Source: Myxococcales bacterium
Lineage (GTDB): Bacteria; Myxococcota_A; Polyangia; Haliangiales; Haliangiaceae
Reading direction: 5' to 3'
Assembly (NCBI GenBank): GCA_028287115.1
Contig: JAQBQF010000089.1
Span: forward strand, 1-39,343
Length of the DNA: 39,343 nt
The notes under the pieces are model-generated. The model was not told where the DNA came from, searched no databases, and worked only from the letters and a program-made list of their open reading frames with translations. Positions 24,573 through 34,079 of the stretch are shown piece by piece. The stretch's first letter is position 1, and every line of letters starts with the position of its first letter. Position numbers and translations under genes: made by a program.

Positions 24573-25244
24573 ATGCGATCGCGATCGATCCGAGTGTTCG
24601 TCACGCTGCTCGTCAGCTTGTGCGTCGCTTCCGTGGCGACGGCGCAACCGGGGCCCGGTCCCAACGTCGCGCAGCGGCGCGAGCGCATCAAGAAGCGCGT
24701 TCTCGCGCTCCGAGCGTCGACGCTGATCGACGAGCTGAGCCTCGACGAGCAGAGCTCGGCCAAACTGTTTCCGGTGCTCGCGAAGTACGACGCCGAATTC
24801 GAAAAGCTCCTGATCGCACGCGCCGATTTGAATCGCCGGTTGCAGAAGGCGGCCGAGCTCGATCCCAAGGCGATCGACAAGCTGATCGACGAGGCCGCCG
24901 CGAACCAGCGCGGGTTCTGGGACGTCGAGGACAAGCGATTCGCGGACCTCAGAAAGGTCCTGACTCCCGTGCAGATGACCCGGCTCTTGATCGTGCTGCC
25001 CGCGCTCGAGCGGCAGATCCAGAACCAGCTGCGAAGGGCGATCGTCGGTGGTCCCGGCAATCGAGCCAAGGAGCTCGGCAAGAACCCGTTCCGTGTCCAG
25101 CCCGACGCAGACACGGATCCCGACGAGGACGACGAGGGCCTACATCCACCGGGCCGGACGCCGCCGGTCAGCAAGCCTGCGAACAAACCCGCGCCTCAAA
25201 AAGGTCCCTGCGATCCGTTCTCCAATGTCCACGGCTGTCGTTAG
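24573..25244 (+). CDS. Periplasmic LTxxQ/heavy-metal-sensor-like protein
   Basis: A 223-residue secreted protein with signal peptide (RVFVTLLVSLCVASVATA) and a helical hairpin domain similar to Spy/CpxP/metal-sensor proteins: LIDELSLDEQSSAKLFPVLAKYDAEFEKLL, LNRRLQKAAELD, FWDVEDKRFADLRKVLTPVQMTRLLIVLPALERQI (LTPxQ motif). The tail is acidic and then Pro-rich, ending CDPFSNVHGCR. It follows the anti-sigma gene by 5 nt. In such triads the periplasmic protein often senses envelope stress or binds the anti-sigma, which is an inference here. Confidence 0.82.
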   Translation: MRSRSIRVFVTLLVSLCVASVATAQPGPGPNVAQRRERIKKRVLALRASTLIDELSLDEQSSAKLFPVLAKYDAEFEKLLIARADLNRRLQKAAELDPKAIDKLIDEAAANQRGFWDVEDKRFADLRKVLTPVQMTRLLIVLPALERQIQNQLRRAIVGGPGNRAKELGKNPFRVQPDADTDPDEDDEGLHPPGRTPPVSKPANKPAPQKGPCDPFSNVHGCR

Positions 25245-25256
25245 TCACCATGGATC

Positions 25257-25317
25257 CCGGCCACTAATCAGCGCGCATGCCGGCCGCTAACCAGCGCGCA
25301 TGCCGGCCGCTAACCGG
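25257..25317. repeat. 23-bp tandem repeat, 2.6 copies
   Basis: Units CCGGCCACTAATCAGCGCGC-ATG (25257-25279) and CCGGCCGCTAACCAGCGCGC-ATG (25280-25302), then a partial CCGGCCGCTAACCGG. They lie between the LTxxQ gene and the promoter of the zinc-ribbon TPR gene. Role unknown; a regulator-binding array or a simple slippage product are both possible. Confidence 0.8.
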
Positions 25318-25337
25318 CAATCTTCGAACGACCGGGG

Positions 25338-25343
25338 TATGAT
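25338..25343 (+). promoter_or_regulatory. -10-like box of the zinc-ribbon TPR gene
   Basis: TATGAT ends 8 nt before the ATG at 25352 and there is no Shine-Dalgarno, which fits leaderless transcription. No clear -35 was seen; the upstream 23-bp repeats abut it. Confidence 0.4.
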
Positions 25344-25351
25344 ATCGCCGG

Positions 25352-28300
25352 ATGATCGAGGCGACTTGCGCCGCGTGCGGGACGCTCAACCGCTTCGCTG
25401 AAGGCGACGTCCCCCCAGGGGCGAAGTTCATTGCGTGCTCGAGCTGTAAGTCGCGCGTTTCGGTTCCGGGTCGCCCCACGGTGGCCGGGGTGAAACCGCC
25501 CGCGACGCCGGTACCGCCGATCCCGAAGACGCCGCCGCCGATTCCGGGCGCGAAGCCGACGCTCGATCTCGCGGATCTCCCGGCGCCGAAGCGGAGCAAT
25601 CCGCTCGCCGGTGCCGGAGAGGCCAAGCCCGCACCGAAATCGCCGCTCGCCGAGCTCGCCACAAAGCCCGCGCCGAAATCGCCGTTCGCGGATCTCGAAG
25701 CAGACTTGCCCGCGCCGAAGCTCACGGGCGCGAAGTGGGGCGATCGGGACGACGAGCTCGCGCCGAGGACGGTCACGCCGCCCGCGCCGATGTACGAGGC
25801 ACCGATCGACATGGCGCTCGGCAAGTCGGGGGCCGCCGACGCGATTTCCGATCTCCCAGCGCCGAAACCCAAACCGGTGATTCCATCGATCAAGAAGCCC
25901 GAGCCGAAGAAGCCGGCCGACACGATGATGGGACCCGGCATCACCGATCTGCCGGCGCCGAAGTCGATGCCGAAGCCGAGCGAAGGTGCCGGGCCGCCGC
26001 AGCCCATGGTCAGCGATCTGTCGGCCGATATCAGCGATCTGCCGGCGCCGAAGGCGATGCCGAAGCCGGCGAAGGCGCCAGCCAACCCAGCCGCGAAGGC
26101 TCTGCCTCCGAACATCGTCGATCTGCCGGCACCGAAGCCGGATCTATTGACGCCGAAGGTCGCGCCCAAACCAGCGGCGAAGGTGCCCGCGGATCTCGCT
26201 ACACCGCGAACGACGACGAGCGGCACCGATCTGCCCGCGCCCAAGGGCTTCTTCGACGATCTCCCGCAGCCGGCGTTCTCGAACAACAAGGCGGACCTGC
26301 CCGCACCCAAGGGTTTCTTCGACGATCTTCCGCAGCCCGCACTGTCGAGCAAGCCCGACCTGCCCGCGCCGAAGGGCTTCTTCGACGACCTTCCGCAGCC
26401 CGCGCTGTCGAGCAACAAGGCGGATCTACCCGCGCCGAAGGGCTTCTTCGACGATCTCCCGCAGCCCGCGCTCAAGAACAACAAGCCTGACCTGCCCGCG
26501 CCCAAAGGCTTCTTTGAAGATATTCCGCAGCCGGCGCTGACGAATAAGCCGAACCTTCCGGCACCCAAGGGCTTCTTCGACAACCTGCCACAGCGCGCGC
26601 GCGCCAAGTCTGCGGCGGAACAACAGCTCGAGCCGGTGATTCCCGCCGAGCGTCCCCAGGCGGCCGAGCTCACGAATCCCGCCGAGCTCGACCTCGGGAC
26701 GCCCGACATCGAGCTACCGGACAACTCGAATCAAGAGATCGAGTTGCAAGGTCCTTCGCCGGAGCTCGATCTCGGCCTGCTCGATCCCGAGCCTCCCGCA
26801 GCTCCCGCACCTCTCAAAGACGAACAGTTCGACGATCTCGATCTCTCCAAACCGTCGGCGTCCGGCGGGATTCGCTTCGAGAAGGCCGCGCCGTCGGCGC
26901 CCAAACCGCCGAAGACGCCCGCCGGTGACGGCGGTGCGCGCACACCGCTCGCGCCGCAAAAAGGCGCGGAGCTCAGTCTCGATCTCGCCGACGAGCAACC
27001 GTCGGCGAAGGCTGCGAAGCGCCAGGTCGCCGCGAAGGTCCAGCACCGCGAAGAGCGGCAACCTGTCACCGAGGCGTCGAGGAAGAAACGCTCGAAGCTC
27101 GTGCTCGGCGCCGTGCTCGGGCTCGCGGTCCTCGGCGGCGGCGGCTTCGTCATGTATCAGCGGCATCAAGCGGCAGAAGCGCGCGCCGAGGAGATCGCCA
27201 CGCAGCTCGCGTCGGCACGCAAGGCACTGCATGCACCCGAGCCGAACCACTGGCAACAGGCGGCCGCGGCAGCGAAGGCCGTGCTCGAGCAGGATGAAAC
27301 GAACGCCGACGCACTCGCGATCGGCGGCGAAGCTTCGATCGCCGGTGCACTCGAGACGGGCTTGAACGCGCCTGCTCGCATCGCCCAGGGCCGCGCGATG
27401 TTGAACGCCGCGAACCGCGCGAGCCTCAACACGCCCGCGCTCGAAGTGCCGCGTGCCCTCGACGCGATCACCTCCAATCAACCCGACCGAGCGATCACGA
27501 AGCTCACCGCGCTCCTCGCGAAATCGCCGAACGACGCCTACCTGCTCCTCTACCTGGGCTGGGCACAGCTCGCGAAGGGCGACGGTCCGAACGCGATCAA
27601 GTCCTTCGACGCAGCGATCGCCGCGAGCCCGAACGTCAAGATCTCCGCGCTGTACTCGCGAGGCAAAGCGCGGCTCGTGATGGCGGATCTCGCCGGCGCG
27701 CGCGCCGACTTCGCGACCGTGCTCGAGACTTCGAAGGATCACGTGGCCGCGCAAGTCGGCCTCGCCGCGGCGGGTCCACCATCGCAGTCGTCACAACGCG
27801 AAGCGGATCTGCTCGCGATCCTCGCGCGCAAAGACATCGCCACCGCGGATCAACGCGCGGTCGTGCAGGCGTGGACGCTGGCGGCAGATATCGCCCGCGG
27901 CAACGGCCGGCTCGATGTCGCGCGCGAGCGCTATCACAAGGCGCTCGCGATCACCGCTCTCGACGTTCAGACCCTCACGGGTCTCGCCGCGACCGAGCTT
28001 CGCGACAACAAGCTCGACGTCGCCCTGGATCTGATCACGAAGGCGCTCACGCAGCGACCCGACGACGTCGATGCTCAGCTCGTCGCGAGCGAGCTCGCGA
28101 TCAGGCAGGGCAAGCTGAAGGACGCCGAGACCCGGCTTGCGGCGATCGCCGGGCGACAACCTCCCGTGGCGCCGGTTCAAGAAGCGCGCATGCACTTGCT
28201 CAAGGGCAAGCTGCTCGAGGCTCGCGGCGATGACGAGGGCGCCGTCGAGGACTATGTGGTCGGCGCGAAGGTCGCCGGCGAGCTCGATCTCGCACCGACG

Positions 28301-29563
28301 ATGGCTGCGGTCACCAAGCTCAGCTTGCTCGCGAAGAAAGATCCGACCAAAGCGCAGGCCTATCACGACCGCGCCGATCAGCTGCTGTCTTCGCTCGCCG
28401 AGCGCGCACAAGACGATCCGCAGATGTCGATGACGATCGGCATCGCGTACCTCGACGCGGGCGATGCGACCAAGGCCGAAGCCTTCCTGCGCCGCACCGT
28501 CGAGATGCGCAGCAACGACGTCGAAGCGAAGCTCGGCCTCGCCCGTGCGCTCGTCAAGCTCGAGCGAATCGACGACGCGATCGCGCAGCTGCAGAACGCA
28601 TTGCAGATCGATGCAACGCGCATCGACATCAGCCTCGAGCTCGCGCGCACGTTCGAAGCCGCCGGCCGCAATGCCGACGCGATCCAGGCCTACGACAAGC
28701 TGCTGTCCTCCACGGAAGTCCCGCTCCAGGCGCGGGTTCACGCCGGCCGGTTCTTCGCGCGGATCGGCGATCTCGAGAAGGCCGTCGCGCAGGCCGACCC
28801 GATCCTGAAAGCAGAACCGGACAACTCCGCAGGGCACTACCTCAAGGGCGAGCGCGCCCTGATGCAAGGCAAGCTCGACGACGCGCGGCACGAGCTGATC
28901 ATCGCGACGAACGCAGATCCCGATCCCTACTACTACGACGCTGCCGGGCGTGCCGATGAAGCGAGCCTCGCCGGTGGCGACACGAAGTACATCGAGCAGG
29001 CCCTTCACCAATACGATCTGTCACATCAAGGGCTCGCGACCTTGTTCAACCCGCTCGCCGGCATGGGCCGCATGTACATCCTGCGCAAGGAGTTCGACAA
29101 AGCGCTCAAGGTCTTGCTCGCCGCGAACGCCCTCAAGCCGAACGATCAAGAGGTCATGTACCTCATCGGCGTCTGCTACCAGGCGCTCGGCGCGCCGGAG
29201 CAAAAGAAAGCGGCGATCGACTGGCTCAAGAACGCCAACAAAGTGAAGTCCACCGCCGAGACCTCTTGGCGGCTCGGCCAGCTCTTCGAAGATCCCGAGA
29301 TCAACCAGCCGGCCCAGGCCATCGCTGCACTGACCTCTGCGATCAGGCTCGCTGAGGACCAGGAGAAGAAGACCGGCACGCAGGTCGAGTGGCTGACCGA
29401 AGCGTACGGATTGGCCGGCAATGTCTACTTCGAGGCGCTGCACGAGGAGTGCGCCTCCAAGCCGTTCTACGAGAAGTTTCTGGCTCGCCATCCCGATCCG
29501 AAGCGGGGAGTCGTCGAGGCCGCAAGGAAGTACCTGAGTCAGGATCTCAAGGTCTGCCGCTGA
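25352..29563 (+). CDS. Giant zinc-ribbon/DLPAPK-repeat/TM/TPR protein
   Basis: A 1403-residue single-pass membrane protein. The N-terminus is a zinc ribbon of the MJ0042 type (CAACGTLNRF and CSSC, Cys at 6, 9, 29, 32). Residues about 60-415 are a Pro/Ala/Lys-rich cytosolic arm built on DLPAPK, ending in six tandem 20-22-residue repeats (DLPAPKGFFDDLPQPAL type, residues 293-415). After an acidic stretch there is a basic patch and one transmembrane helix (LVLGAVLGLAVLGGGGFVMY, about residues 580-600). The remaining 800 residues are periplasmic TPRs. The layout resembles myxobacterial motility and envelope proteins such as GltJ, in which the zinc ribbon contacts MglA (from memory). Whether this protein does so is inference. 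The end overlaps the convergent membrane gene by 17 nt. Confidence 0.92.
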   Translation: MIEATCAACGTLNRFAEGDVPPGAKFIACSSCKSRVSVPGRPTVAGVKPPATPVPPIPKTPPPIPGAKPTLDLADLPAPKRSNPLAGAGEAKPAPKSPLAELATKPAPKSPFADLEADLPAPKLTGAKWGDRDDELAPRTVTPPAPMYEAPIDMALGKSGAADAISDLPAPKPKPVIPSIKKPEPKKPADTMMGPGITDLPAPKSMPKPSEGAGPPQPMVSDLSADISDLPAPKAMPKPAKAPANPAAKALPPNIVDLPAPKPDLLTPKVAPKPAAKVPADLATPRTTTSGTDLPAPKGFFDDLPQPAFSNNKADLPAPKGFFDDLPQPALSSKPDLPAPKGFFDDLPQPALSSNKADLPAPKGFFDDLPQPALKNNKPDLPAPKGFFEDIPQPALTNKPNLPAPKGFFDNLPQRARAKSAAEQQLEPVIPAERPQAAELTNPAELDLGTPDIELPDNSNQEIELQGPSPELDLGLLDPEPPAAPAPLKDEQFDDLDLSKPSASGGIRFEKAAPSAPKPPKTPAGDGGARTPLAPQKGAELSLDLADEQPSAKAAKRQVAAKVQHREERQPVTEASRKKRSKLVLGAVLGLAVLGGGGFVMYQRHQAAEARAEEIATQLASARKALHAPEPNHWQQAAAAAKAVLEQDETNADALAIGGEASIAGALETGLNAPARIAQGRAMLNAANRASLNTPALEVPRALDAITSNQPDRAITKLTALLAKSPNDAYLLLYLGWAQLAKGDGPNAIKSFDAAIAASPNVKISALYSRGKARLVMADLAGARADFATVLETSKDHVAAQVGLAAAGPPSQSSQREADLLAILARKDIATADQRAVVQAWTLAADIARGNGRLDVARERYHKALAITALDVQTLTGLAATELRDNKLDVALDLITKALTQRPDDVDAQLVASELAIRQGKLKDAETRLAAIAGRQPPVAPVQEARMHLLKGKLLEARGDDEGAVEDYVVGAKVAGELDLAPTMAAVTKLSLLAKKDPTKAQAYHDRADQLLSSLAERAQDDPQMSMTIGIAYLDAGDATKAEAFLRRTVEMRSNDVEAKLGLARALVKLERIDDAIAQLQNALQIDATRIDISLELARTFEAAGRNADAIQAYDKLLSSTEVPLQARVHAGRFFARIGDLEKAVAQADPILKAEPDNSAGHYLKGERALMQGKLDDARHELIIATNADPDPYYYDAAGRADEASLAGGDTKYIEQALHQYDLSHQGLATLFNPLAGMGRMYILRKEFDKALKVLLAANALKPNDQEVMYLIGVCYQALGAPEQKKAAIDWLKNANKVKSTAETSWRLGQLFEDPEINQPAQAIAALTSAIRLAEDQEKKTGTQVEWLTEAYGLAGNVYFEALHEECASKPFYEKFLARHPDPKRGVVEAARKYLSQDLKVCR
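26228..26600 (+). repeat. Coding tandem repeats, six copies of about 60-66 bp
   Basis: DNA repeats encoding DLPAPKGFFDDLPQPAL plus a variable 3-5-residue linker (SNNKA, SSKP, SSNKA, KNNKP, TNKP). The copies differ mainly at synonymous third positions, which points to selection on the peptide rather than fresh DNA slippage. Confidence 0.9.
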
Positions 29564-29879
29564 TCGCCGACTCGCGGTGCGTCGGACGCCGATCTCCCTG
29601 ATCGTTCTTGTAGACGCCGCGAATATTGAGCGCTGCGAGACACAGCTGGAGCCCGATCAGTGCGAACGCGTGATCGTGAAGTCCCCAGATCACCCACAGC
29701 ACGTTACTGGCGATGAAGAACCAGAACCCGAAGGTCCGCTTGCGCGCCGATCGCGATGCGACGAGCCACGCGGCGATCGCGGTGACGATCATCGCCGGCC
29801 ACTGCAGTAGATCGAGGAGCGCCGGCACCACGAGGTAGCTACCGCCCCCGGCCTCTCGCGCGTAGGCGCTCCGCTCCAA
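29547..29879 (-). CDS. Small inner-membrane protein of unknown function
   Basis: A protein of up to 110 residues with about three hydrophobic segments (LLQWPAMIVTAIAAWLVA, FGFWFFIASNVLWVIWGLH, ALIGLQLCLAALNI) and a charged tail (RGVYKNDQGDRR). Short proteins of this pattern are common in Proteobacteria and are uncharacterised. The start is uncertain: TTG at 29879 opens the frame, but a GTG before VPALLDLLQW would also serve. It overlaps the end of the TPR gene on the other strand by 17 nt. Confidence 0.7.
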   Translation of the reverse strand: MERSAYAREAGGGSYLVVPALLDLLQWPAMIVTAIAAWLVASRSARKRTFGFWFFIASNVLWVIWGLHDHAFALIGLQLCLAALNIRGVYKNDQGDRRPTHRESAISGRP

Positions 29880-30089
29880 CTACCGAGACCCTCACGCACG
29901 ACGCGACCGGCGCTTCTCTCACAGGATGGTTCTTCGCGACCGGGCCGCCGGCAACCATGAAGTCTCGCGATCCCGAACACTTCGGCTGTCCGGCGGGTCC
30001 GGAAAGTTGTCAAAGTCGACACCGTCCCATCCGAAGGCTGTGAGCACCCGCTGGGAACGATCCTGCCGCCGAGCGTGTATCCTGCCGCC

Positions 30090-31751
30090 GTGCTGGAACG
30101 ACTTCGGGCGCGTTTAGATCGGGCGGTGTTCTTCGCGAAGGTGCTCGGAGCGACGAAGGTCGCGCAGCCGATCAGGCCTGCGAGCTTCGCGCAGTTTGTT
30201 CGCGGCGCTCGGCAGACCAAGCCCGGCGTTCACCTCGCGGTCATGTACCACGCGGCCGCGCACCCCGATAAAGAGGCGATCGTCGAGTACGGCGAGCACG
30301 GACCGCGCAGGCTGACGTGGGGCGAGCTCGACGCGCTGATCAATCGGCTCGCGCATGCGCTCGTCGCGCGAGGTGTCAGCAGCGGCTCGCGCGTCGCGAT
30401 CATGCTGCCCAACGGGACCGAGTTTCTGATCGCGCAGCAGGCGCTCGCGCGGCTCGGTGCGACCGCCGTGCAGATCGGGTATCGCCTCAAGGCCGGAGAG
30501 ATCGCGTTCATCCTGCAGAACTCCGAGCCGGTCGCGACGATCGTGCACGGCAACTTCGTCGGGCCGATGCGCGAAGCGCGCGCGCAGGCGGGCAACACCA
30601 AGCCCGTGCTCGTGATCGACGGCTCGGATGCCGCGAAAGACTTCGAAGATTGGGATCGCGCGCTCGCCGCCGAGTCGCCCGACCTCCCACCGCGGATGAA
30701 GACCGGCGATGGCGGCGGTGTCATCGTCTACACGTCGGGCACCACGGGGAAACCGAAAGGTGCGAACCGCAGCTGGCGCAAGACGGGGTTCGAGTCCGTC
30801 GCCGACATGATCCTGCAGGTCGGGATGCGCGCCGACGACCGGCACCTCGTCGTGTGCCCGCTCTATCACAGCGCGGCCCCCGCGTTCGTCGCGATCATGA
30901 TGTCGCTGGGTGCGACGGTCGTCCTGATGACGCACTTCGATCCCGAGCAAGCGCTCGACATCATCCAGCGCGAGCGCATCACGTGCACGCTGATGGTACC
31001 GACGATGTTGATCCGCATCGCCGCGCTCCCCAAGGAGACGATCGCGAAGTACGACGTCCGCTCGCTGCGCTGGGTGATGAGCGGCGCGGCGCCTCTGACG
31101 ACGGAAGCCGCCCGGCGGTTCATGGCCGCGTTCGGTCCGATCCTGTGGAATTTCTACGGCTCGACCGAGACCGGGCTCGTCACGCTCGCCGGACCTCACG
31201 ACCACGTGACGCGGCCGGGCACGATCGGCAAGGCGATGCGCGGCAACGAGATCCGCCTGCTCGATGACGCTGGCCATCCCGTCCCCACCGGCACGATCGG
31301 CGAGCTCTACACGCGCAACTCGACGCTGATGTCCGGCTATCACGGCGACGATGAAGCCACCAAGTCCTCGCAACGCGAAGGCTGCTATTCGGTCGGGGAT
31401 CTCGGCCGCGTCGACGCCGACGGCTACTACTATCTCGAGTCTCGCAAGCACGACATGGTGATCTCCGGAGGCGTGAACATCTACCCGCGCGAGATCGAGG
31501 ATCACCTCAACACGCATCCGGCGATCCTCGAAGCGGCCGTGATCGGCGTGCCGGATCCCGAGTGGGGCGAGACGCTGCGCGCCTTCGTTGTCCTGCGCAA
31601 CGGCGAGAAGCTCACCGAAACTGACGTCATCGACTTCTGCCGCAAGGATCTCGCAGACTACAAGCGGCCGCGCAGGGTCACGTTCGTCGCCGAGCTCCCG
31701 CGCAACCCGACCGGCAAGATCTTGAAGCGCGAGCTCAAGGAGCTGTCGTGA
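30090..31751 (+). CDS. AMP-dependent acyl-CoA synthetase/ligase
   Basis: A 553-residue adenylate-forming enzyme that activates a carboxylic acid, probably a fatty acid, to acyl-CoA via acyl-AMP. Motifs: A3 VIVYTSGTTGKPKGANR, A5 NFYGSTETGLVT, A7 YSVGDLGRVDADGYYYL, A8 SRKHDMVISGGVNIYPREIE, and A10 Lys in NPTGKILKRELK. The substrate cannot be decided. I prefer the GTG at 30090 because TATCCT ends 6 nt upstream; the GTG at 30075 would lie before that box. It overlaps the following VOC gene as GTGA, so the two form an operon. Confidence 0.92.
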   Translation: MLERLRARLDRAVFFAKVLGATKVAQPIRPASFAQFVRGARQTKPGVHLAVMYHAAAHPDKEAIVEYGEHGPRRLTWGELDALINRLAHALVARGVSSGSRVAIMLPNGTEFLIAQQALARLGATAVQIGYRLKAGEIAFILQNSEPVATIVHGNFVGPMREARAQAGNTKPVLVIDGSDAAKDFEDWDRALAAESPDLPPRMKTGDGGGVIVYTSGTTGKPKGANRSWRKTGFESVADMILQVGMRADDRHLVVCPLYHSAAPAFVAIMMSLGATVVLMTHFDPEQALDIIQRERITCTLMVPTMLIRIAALPKETIAKYDVRSLRWVMSGAAPLTTEAARRFMAAFGPILWNFYGSTETGLVTLAGPHDHVTRPGTIGKAMRGNEIRLLDDAGHPVPTGTIGELYTRNSTLMSGYHGDDEATKSSQREGCYSVGDLGRVDADGYYYLESRKHDMVISGGVNIYPREIEDHLNTHPAILEAAVIGVPDPEWGETLRAFVVLRNGEKLTETDVIDFCRKDLADYKRPRRVTFVAELPRNPTGKILKRELKELS

Positions 31752-32122
31752 AGCTCGGGCAGGTCATGGTGTTCGCGAAGGACATGGCGAAGATGTGCGC
31801 GTTCTATCGCGACGCACTCGGCCTACAGCCCGTCGACGAGTCCCAGCCCGCCGAGTGGGTGCGCTTCGATGCGGGAGGCGCCTTGTTCGCGTTGCACGCG
31901 CTGCCCGCGGCGACCGCGAAGAAGATCTCGATCACCGATCCTCCACGCCGGCGTGCCGATACGGCGATCAAGTACACGTTCCACGTCGCCGACGTCGCGG
32001 CGATGCGCGAGCGGCTGCTCGATCAGGGTGGCCACATGTTCGACCTCAAGCATTTCGGCGACCTCACGCTGTGCGATGGGATGGATCCTGAGGGCAACGT
32101 GTTTCAGATCGCGAATGGCTGA
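31748..32122 (+). CDS. VOC-family (glyoxalase-like) protein
   Basis: A 124-residue vicinal-oxygen-chelate protein: LGQVMVFAKDMAKMCAFYRDALGLQPV at the N-terminus, EWVRFDAGGALFALHALP, and the C-terminal HVADVAAMRERLLDQGG with CDGMDPEGNVFQI. VOC proteins bind a metal and act as lyases, dioxygenases or binding proteins. The metal-ligand set is incomplete as judged by eye, so enzyme class is open. The GTG start overlaps the upstream stop by 4 nt (GTGA). Confidence 0.88.
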   Translation: MKLGQVMVFAKDMAKMCAFYRDALGLQPVDESQPAEWVRFDAGGALFALHALPAATAKKISITDPPRRRADTAIKYTFHVADVAAMRERLLDQGGHMFDLKHFGDLTLCDGMDPEGNVFQIANG

Positions 32123-32147
32123 GCCTTTGCTTGCCTCGGCCCCCCGC

Positions 32148-32175
32148 TAAGCTCGCGTCCATGGCCGAAAGTTGA
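32148..32175 (+). promoter_or_regulatory. selB leader: -10-like box and a four-codon mini-ORF
   Basis: TAAGCT (32148-32153) is 7 nt before an ATG at 32161 that opens the mini-ORF Met-Ala-Glu-Ser-stop. The mini-ORF stop TGA (32173-32175) overlaps the TTG start of selB (32172-32174). A message starting at or near 32161 would translate the mini-ORF and could reinitiate at selB. Confidence 0.45.
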
Positions 32176-34079
32176 CGCAAACCCCGTCTCCCATCGTCCT
32201 CGGAACTGCCGGTCACATCGATCACGGCAAGACGTCGCTCGTGCGCGCTCTTACCGGGATCGATACCGATCGTCTCGCGGTCGAGAAGCAGCGCGGCATC
32301 ACGACCGAGCTCGGATTTGCGCGGCTCGATCTCGGCGCGCGCAGGGTCGCGGTGATCGACGTTCCGGGACACGAGCGGTTCGTCAAGTCGATGGTCGCCG
32401 GCGCGACCGGGATCGATCTCGTGATGCTCGTGATCGCCGCCGACGAAGGTGTCATGCCGCAGACGCGCGAGCACCTCGACATCTGCGACCTGCTCGGCGT
32501 CCGCAAAGGCATCGTCGTGCTCAGCAAGCGCGATCTCGTCGACGACGAATGGCTCGCCATGGTCACGGCTGACGTGCGCGGCGCGCTCGCCGGAACGTTC
32601 CTTGCCGAGGCTGCGATCGTCCCGGTCTCCACGAAGACGGAAGGCGGGCTCGACGAGCTCAGGTCCGAGCTCGCGCGCACGATCGACCAGCTGCCACCCC
32701 GCGCGGCCACCGGCGTGTTTCGATTGCCGATCGATCGCGTGTTCACCGTCAAAGGCTTCGGAACGATCGTCACCGGAACCGTGCTCGGCGGCGAGGTCGC
32801 GCTCGGAGACGAGCTGACCGTGATCCCGAGCGGCCTCACGACGCGCGTACGCGGGGTCGAGGTTCACGGTGCGGCCGTCGAACGCGCGGTGGCCGGCCAT
32901 CGTGCGGCCTTGAACCTCGGTGGCGTGGCCGTCGAGGATCTCGCGCGAGGCGATCTGCTCGCTCATCCCGGACGCGTCGCCGGATCTCACATCCTCGATG
33001 TCGAGCTGCGTTACCTCGGGACCGCAGCATCGCCGCTGCCGCAGCGGAGCAAGGTCCTCGTCCATCACGCGACCTCGCAGGTCCTCGCGACGCTCGCGCT
33101 CGTCGACCTCACCAGCCTCGCACCTGGCGCGACCGCACTCGCCCAGCTCCGGCTCGATCAAACCACGCCGCTCGGCGCTCTCCCCGGCGATCACTTCATC
33201 GTGCGAGGGTTCGTCGCCTCCGCCGCGGGTGGATCGACGATCGGCGGCGGCCGGATCATTCGCGTGCTCGCACCGAAGGCTCGCAAGGGCGCCCAGCACG
33301 CGCAGACCGTCGCCGCGCTCGCTGCCGCACGTCTCGATCAGCGCATCGCTCTCGACATCAAGTCGGCGGCGTTCGCCGGGCTCTCGCTCGAAGCGCTCGT
33401 CCAACGGCTCGGCGTCCCCGCCTCACAGCTCGCAACGCCTCTCGCAACCCTCGTCGCCACCGGCGAGCTCCTCGTCACCGGCGAAGGCGAGCACGTGCAC
33501 TATCTCCACGCGACTCACGTCGCCGAGCTCGAGCACCGGATCAACGAGCACCTCGCCGATCCCGAAGGCATCGCCCGCGAGCTGCTGCGCACACAACTCC
33601 CCGCCGCGCTCTCCGCACGCGCCTACGATGCGATCCTCGCCGGGCTCGAGCGTCGCGGCCTCGTGACCACCGTCGCCGATCGCGTCCGCCGCGCGACCGC
33701 TCCCGTCCGTGGTCCCACGCTCTCCGCGCACGAGACGGCGCTCCTCGCGAAGCTCGAGTCCTGGGGCGTCGAGCCGCTGCGTCCCAAGGAGCTTCCCGCC
33801 GCGCTCGGACTGACCGAATCCCAAACCAAGACCGCCCTCGATCGTCTGATCGCCGCGAAGCTCGTGGTCCGCATCAAGCCCGATCTGATGATGCACGCCA
33901 CCACCGTCGCGAACGTCCGCACGCGCCTGCTCGCGTTCCTCGATCAACACGGCACGATCGACGCGCAACAGTGGAAAGATCTCACCGGCGCATCTCGCAA
34001 GTTCACGATCCCGCTCGCAGAATACTTCGACGCCGAAAAGCTCACGCTCCGCGTCGGCGACGTCCGCCGGAAACGCTAG
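32172..34079 (+). CDS. selB: Selenocysteine-specific translation elongation factor
   Basis: SelB carries Sec-tRNA(Sec) to UGA codons and recognises the SECIS hairpin with its C-terminal winged helices. The 635-residue product has GTPase motifs [69 protein letters not shown] and SKRD, EF-Tu-like domains 2-3 ([21 protein letters not shown]), and a C-terminal winged-helix region with [22 protein letters not shown] and [21 protein letters not shown]. The TTG start is supported by homology beginning at [16 protein letters not shown]. Its stop overlaps the convergent barrel gene by 4 nt. selA, selC and selD are not in the window. Confidence 0.96.
   Translation: MTQTPSPIVLGTAGHIDHGKTSLVRALTGIDTDRLAVEKQRGITTELGFARLDLGARRVAVIDVPGHERFVKSMVAGATGIDLVMLVIAADEGVMPQTREHLDICDLLGVRKGIVVLSKRDLVDDEWLAMVTADVRGALAGTFLAEAAIVPVSTKTEGGLDELRSELARTIDQLPPRAATGVFRLPIDRVFTVKGFGTIVTGTVLGGEVALGDELTVIPSGLTTRVRGVEVHGAAVERAVAGHRAALNLGGVAVEDLARGDLLAHPGRVAGSHILDVELRYLGTAASPLPQRSKVLVHHATSQVLATLALVDLTSLAPGATALAQLRLDQTTPLGALPGDHFIVRGFVASAAGGSTIGGGRIIRVLAPKARKGAQHAQTVAALAAARLDQRIALDIKSAAFAGLSLEALVQRLGVPASQLATPLATLVATGELLVTGEGEHVHYLHATHVAELEHRINEHLADPEGIARELLRTQLPAALSARAYDAILAGLERRGLVTTVADRVRRATAPVRGPTLSAHETALLAKLESWGVEPLRPKELPAALGLTESQTKTALDRLIAAKLVVRIKPDLMMHATTVANVRTRLLAFLDQHGTIDAQQWKDLTGASRKFTIPLAEYFDAEKLTLRVGDVRRKR

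Noticed and set aside
26714..29011. Long minus-strand frames (346 and 406 codons) across the TPR gene
   Set aside because: Shadows of the TPR coding sequence with Arg/Leu/Val bias and no start signal or domain.
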